NCBI RefSeq assembly: GCF_008727875.1
Contig: NZ_VTWS01000002.1
Location: 310,001 to 374,000 of the forward strand
DNA from: Larkinella humicola
GTDB lineage: Bacteria; Bacteroidota; Bacteroidia; Cytophagales; Spirosomataceae
Reading direction: 5' to 3'
Length of the DNA stretch: 64,000 nucleotides
Part shown: in pieces, positions 62,168 to 64,000 of the stretch
Numbering within the stretch: the first letter of the stretch is position 1
Layout of the letters: each line of letters starts with the position of its first letter
Notes under the pieces: generated by a model
Database searches by the model: none
Told to the model about the DNA's origin: nothing
The model's input: only the letters and a program-made list of their open reading frames with translations
Translations under genes and position numbers: made by a program

Positions 62168-63079
62168 ATGACGATAAAACCCATGACGGAATCATTTGCC
62201 CTGAAAACAGAGTCGTTTCGTTTCGATGGCCGCGGATCTGAAAAATTCGCCATCGCCGATGTCCCCACCAAACTAGACGATTTGTATGAAGATTCGGATC
62301 ATTACGAGGTCTTGCTGCGCAACCTGACCACCGAACTGAATGAATTGCAGGAGAAAATGTACGCCCACAACCGCTACGGTTTGCTGACGGTTTTTCAGGC
62401 GATGGATGCCGCCGGCAAAGACAGCACCATTCAGCACGTTTTTTCTGGTGTCAACCCGCTGGGGATGCGCGTCCATTCGTTCAAACGACCAACCGATCAG
62501 GAACTGGATCACGATTTTCTCTGGCGTAACCTCATCAACCTGCCCGAACGCGGCACCATCGGCATTTTCAACCGCTCCTATTACGAAGAAGTGCTGGTGG
62601 TGAAAGTCCACCCCGAAATTCTGACCCAATCCCAGCGGTTGCCCGAGGAACGCACCGTCGATCTGGACAAACTCTGGAAACAGCGGTATAAAGACATCAG
62701 CAACTTCGAAACGTACCTGAACCGCAACGGTTTTCCGGTATTGAAATTTTTCCTGAACGTGTCGAAAAAAGAACAGGGCGAACGACTCATTAGCCGCATT
62801 GAAGACCCGTCGAAGAACTGGAAATTTGATGATCAGGACGTGGTGGAGCGCGGTTTCTGGAACCAGTACATGCAGGCTTACGAGGATGCGATTAACGCAA
62901 CGGCCAGCAAAAAAGCGCCCTGGTACATCATTCCGGCCGATGACAAGAAAAACATGCGGCTGATCGTCGCTAAAATTCTGGTCGAAGAAGTGAAAAATCT
63001 GAAAACTGACTACCCGAAAGTGAACAAGCGTCAGAAGAAAAGTTTGCAGGACCTGGTCGCCGTTATCAAGGGCGAGTAA
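62168..63079 (+). CDS. Polyphosphate kinase 2 (PPK2, class III-like)
   Basis: A 303-aa polyphosphate:nucleotide phosphotransferase. Walker A is AMDAAGKDSTIQHVFSGVNP (Asp80, Lys84), Walker B/lid region is GIFNRSYYEEVLVVKVHPE (Asn135, Arg136), and the EQGERLISRIEDPSKNWKF stretch matches the family lid. Sequence words such as SGVNPLGMRVHSFKRPT resemble class III PPK2, which phosphorylate both AMP and ADP from polyphosphate, though class cannot be proven by eye. A second in-frame ATG at 62183 is possible. Ends with a terminator. Confidence 0.93.
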   Translation: MTIKPMTESFALKTESFRFDGRGSEKFAIADVPTKLDDLYEDSDHYEVLLRNLTTELNELQEKMYAHNRYGLLTVFQAMDAAGKDSTIQHVFSGVNPLGMRVHSFKRPTDQELDHDFLWRNLINLPERGTIGIFNRSYYEEVLVVKVHPEILTQSQRLPEERTVDLDKLWKQRYKDISNFETYLNRNGFPVLKFFLNVSKKEQGERLISRIEDPSKNWKFDDQDVVERGFWNQYMQAYEDAINATASKKAPWYIIPADDKKNMRLIVAKILVEEVKNLKTDYPKVNKRQKKSLQDLVAVIKGE

Positions 63080-63105
63080 TCCGGCCTTCTTTTGCCAAAC
63101 CGTCT

Positions 63106-63134
63106 GAACCGGAGTGTCTTCCGGTTCTTTTTTT
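63106..63134 (+). terminator. Rho-independent terminator after ppk2
   Basis: GAACCGGA pairs with TCCGGTTC across a 6-nt loop and is followed by seven T residues. Confidence 0.85.
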
Positions 63135-63215
63135 CGTCTAAGCAACTGAGAGAAGTTCTTTCAGCCGGAACGGGCCGTCCGGCGGAGGTGCGGCCTTCCC
63201 CGTTGCCACGACGAT

Positions 63216-64000
63216 TTGAAATACCGTTCTACCCTTTGGCTGATCTGCGGTTTTCTGCTCATCCGGTCGTTTGCCGTCGCGCAGGAATACCGTCGGCGCG
63301 AAACCAACCTCACGGCGTTCATTCAGAACCTGTTTCCGGTTCAAACCGAAGGCATTGACTACCAGGCGGTTTACGAGAACCTGTACCAGCTTTACGCCAA
63401 CCCGCTCGATCTCAACACCGCCACCCGCGACGAGCTGGCGGGCACCTCCCTGCTGACCGAACGCCAGCTCAATAGCCTGGCGGAATACCGCACCCGCTTT
63501 GGCAGCTTGCTTTCAATTTATGAACTCCAGGCCGTCCCGGATTTCGACCTGCCCACCATCCGCCGATTGCTGCCTTTTGTTACCGTCGATGCCCAAAACC
63601 GCTCGCTTTCGGTTCGCAACCCCACCGACCATTACCTGATCATGCGGGTGGAACGCGTCCTGGAAAAGCAAAAGGGATTTACGTCGGCAGAACCGGACAA
63701 AAACGGCAACCTGCCCCGGCGCTACGACGGCAGTCGGCAGCAGTGGTACTGGCGGTATCGCTACAGCCGCCCGCGCGAGTTCAGCTTCGGGCTGACGCTG
63801 GAGCAGGACCCCGGCGAACCGTTTCGCTGGAAACCGGGCCATTATCAGTACGGCATCGACTACGTTTCGTTTCACGCCCAATTCCAGAACCGGGGCCGCT
63901 GGCGGAACCTGCTGATCGGCGATTACCAACTCCAAATCGGGCAGGGGCTCATCCTGGCGTCGGGCTTCTCGCTGGGCAAAGGCACCGAAACCGTCGCGGG
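63216..64000 (+). CDS. ComEA-like helix-hairpin-helix secreted protein, partial at window end
   Basis: An open frame of at least 261 codons runs off the window. It has no ATG before its signal peptide, so TTG at 63216 is the likely start: (L/M)KYRSTLWLICGFLLIRSFAV then AQEY. The mature N-terminus has the helix-hairpin-helix pattern NPLDLNTATRDELAGTSLLT then ERQLNSLAEYRTRFG, as in ComEA-related proteins, followed by SIYELQAVPDF and a beta-rich region with WRYRYSRPREFSFGLTLEQD that resembles an outer-membrane barrel. Such large HHH proteins are common in Cytophagales; function unknown. Confidence 0.75.
   Translation, partial: MKYRSTLWLICGFLLIRSFAVAQEYRRRETNLTAFIQNLFPVQTEGIDYQAVYENLYQLYANPLDLNTATRDELAGTSLLTERQLNSLAEYRTRFGSLLSIYELQAVPDFDLPTIRRLLPFVTVDAQNRSLSVRNPTDHYLIMRVERVLEKQKGFTSAEPDKNGNLPRRYDGSRQQWYWRYRYSRPREFSFGLTLEQDPGEPFRWKPGHYQYGIDYVSFHAQFQNRGRWRNLLIGDYQLQIGQGLILASGFSLGKGTETVA

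Noticed and set aside
1-64000. CRISPR array, prophage, integron or complete IS element
   Set aside because: No regularly spaced repeats, transposase, integrase or phage structural gene was recognised anywhere in the window.

Overview
The window reads as chromosomal DNA of a Bacteroidota bacterium, most likely a Cytophagales member of the Spirosoma/Larkinella type. This is an inference from gene families. The signs are a SusC/SusD pair, a C-terminal type IX secretion sorting domain, periplasmic-propeller and TPR histidine kinases, an ECF sigma operon with DUF4097-like proteins, a YpdA-type (bacillithiol) reductase, few Shine-Dalgarno sequences and TAnnTTTG-like promoter boxes. No rRNA, tRNA, CRISPR array, intact insertion sequence or phage was seen.

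Region by region. (1) 19-14175 is a glycan-degradation locus. A minus-strand operon runs from two large GH78 alpha-L-rhamnosidases into an SDR dehydrogenase, a cyclase/formamidase-like hydrolase, a zinc alcohol dehydrogenase and a 2-hydroxyacid dehydrogenase. Divergent to it are a GH28-like beta-helix enzyme and an unclassified six-hairpin-type glycosidase. (2) 14258-18723 is an accessory patch: an eroded RES-domain toxin, a CBM9-like secreted protein, a WYL-domain regulator, two tandem paralogous small proteins of unknown function whose promoters carry the same inverted-repeat operator, and a PIN-type toxin-antitoxin pair. (3) 18769-30086 is mostly housekeeping and stress: priA, a DoxX-like protein behind a striking 36-bp palindrome, a KefC/KefF-like potassium efflux pair divergent from a YpdA reductase, a TPR histidine kinase and a secreted metallophosphoesterase. 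(4) 30241-38488 holds a third GH78 enzyme and a tightly overlapping five-gene operon for a modified sugar (FdtA-like ketoisomerase, DegT aminotransferase, GT2, methyltransferase, GT-C-like membrane protein), then about 1 kb with only gene remnants. (5) 38489-43887 holds two secreted ferritin-like proteins, a ModE-type regulator and a 1053-aa propeller sensor kinase. (6) 44058-54724 holds a T9SS-exported SGNH esterase divergent from susC/susD, then a prolyl oligopeptidase and an outer-membrane barrel protein. (7) 55057-64000 holds an ECF sigma/HEAT/DUF4097 operon, a small secreted protein preceded by five 11-bp direct repeats, an OmpR-family two-component pair, an orphan receiver, lipoprotein MsrA, a PPK2 and the start of a ComEA-like helix-hairpin-helix protein.

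Across the window, gene ends carry unusually long inverted repeats: two perfect 39-bp-arm hairpins, one with 34-bp arms, and two made from a shared GACAAGAGAG vocabulary. One arm of one of these recurs alone about 11 kb away. The strongest candidates for something undescribed are the WYL regulator with the duplicated operator and tandem paralogues (16.7-17.8 kb), the hairpin families, and the regulatory repeat arrays at 21.4 kb and 58.5 kb.
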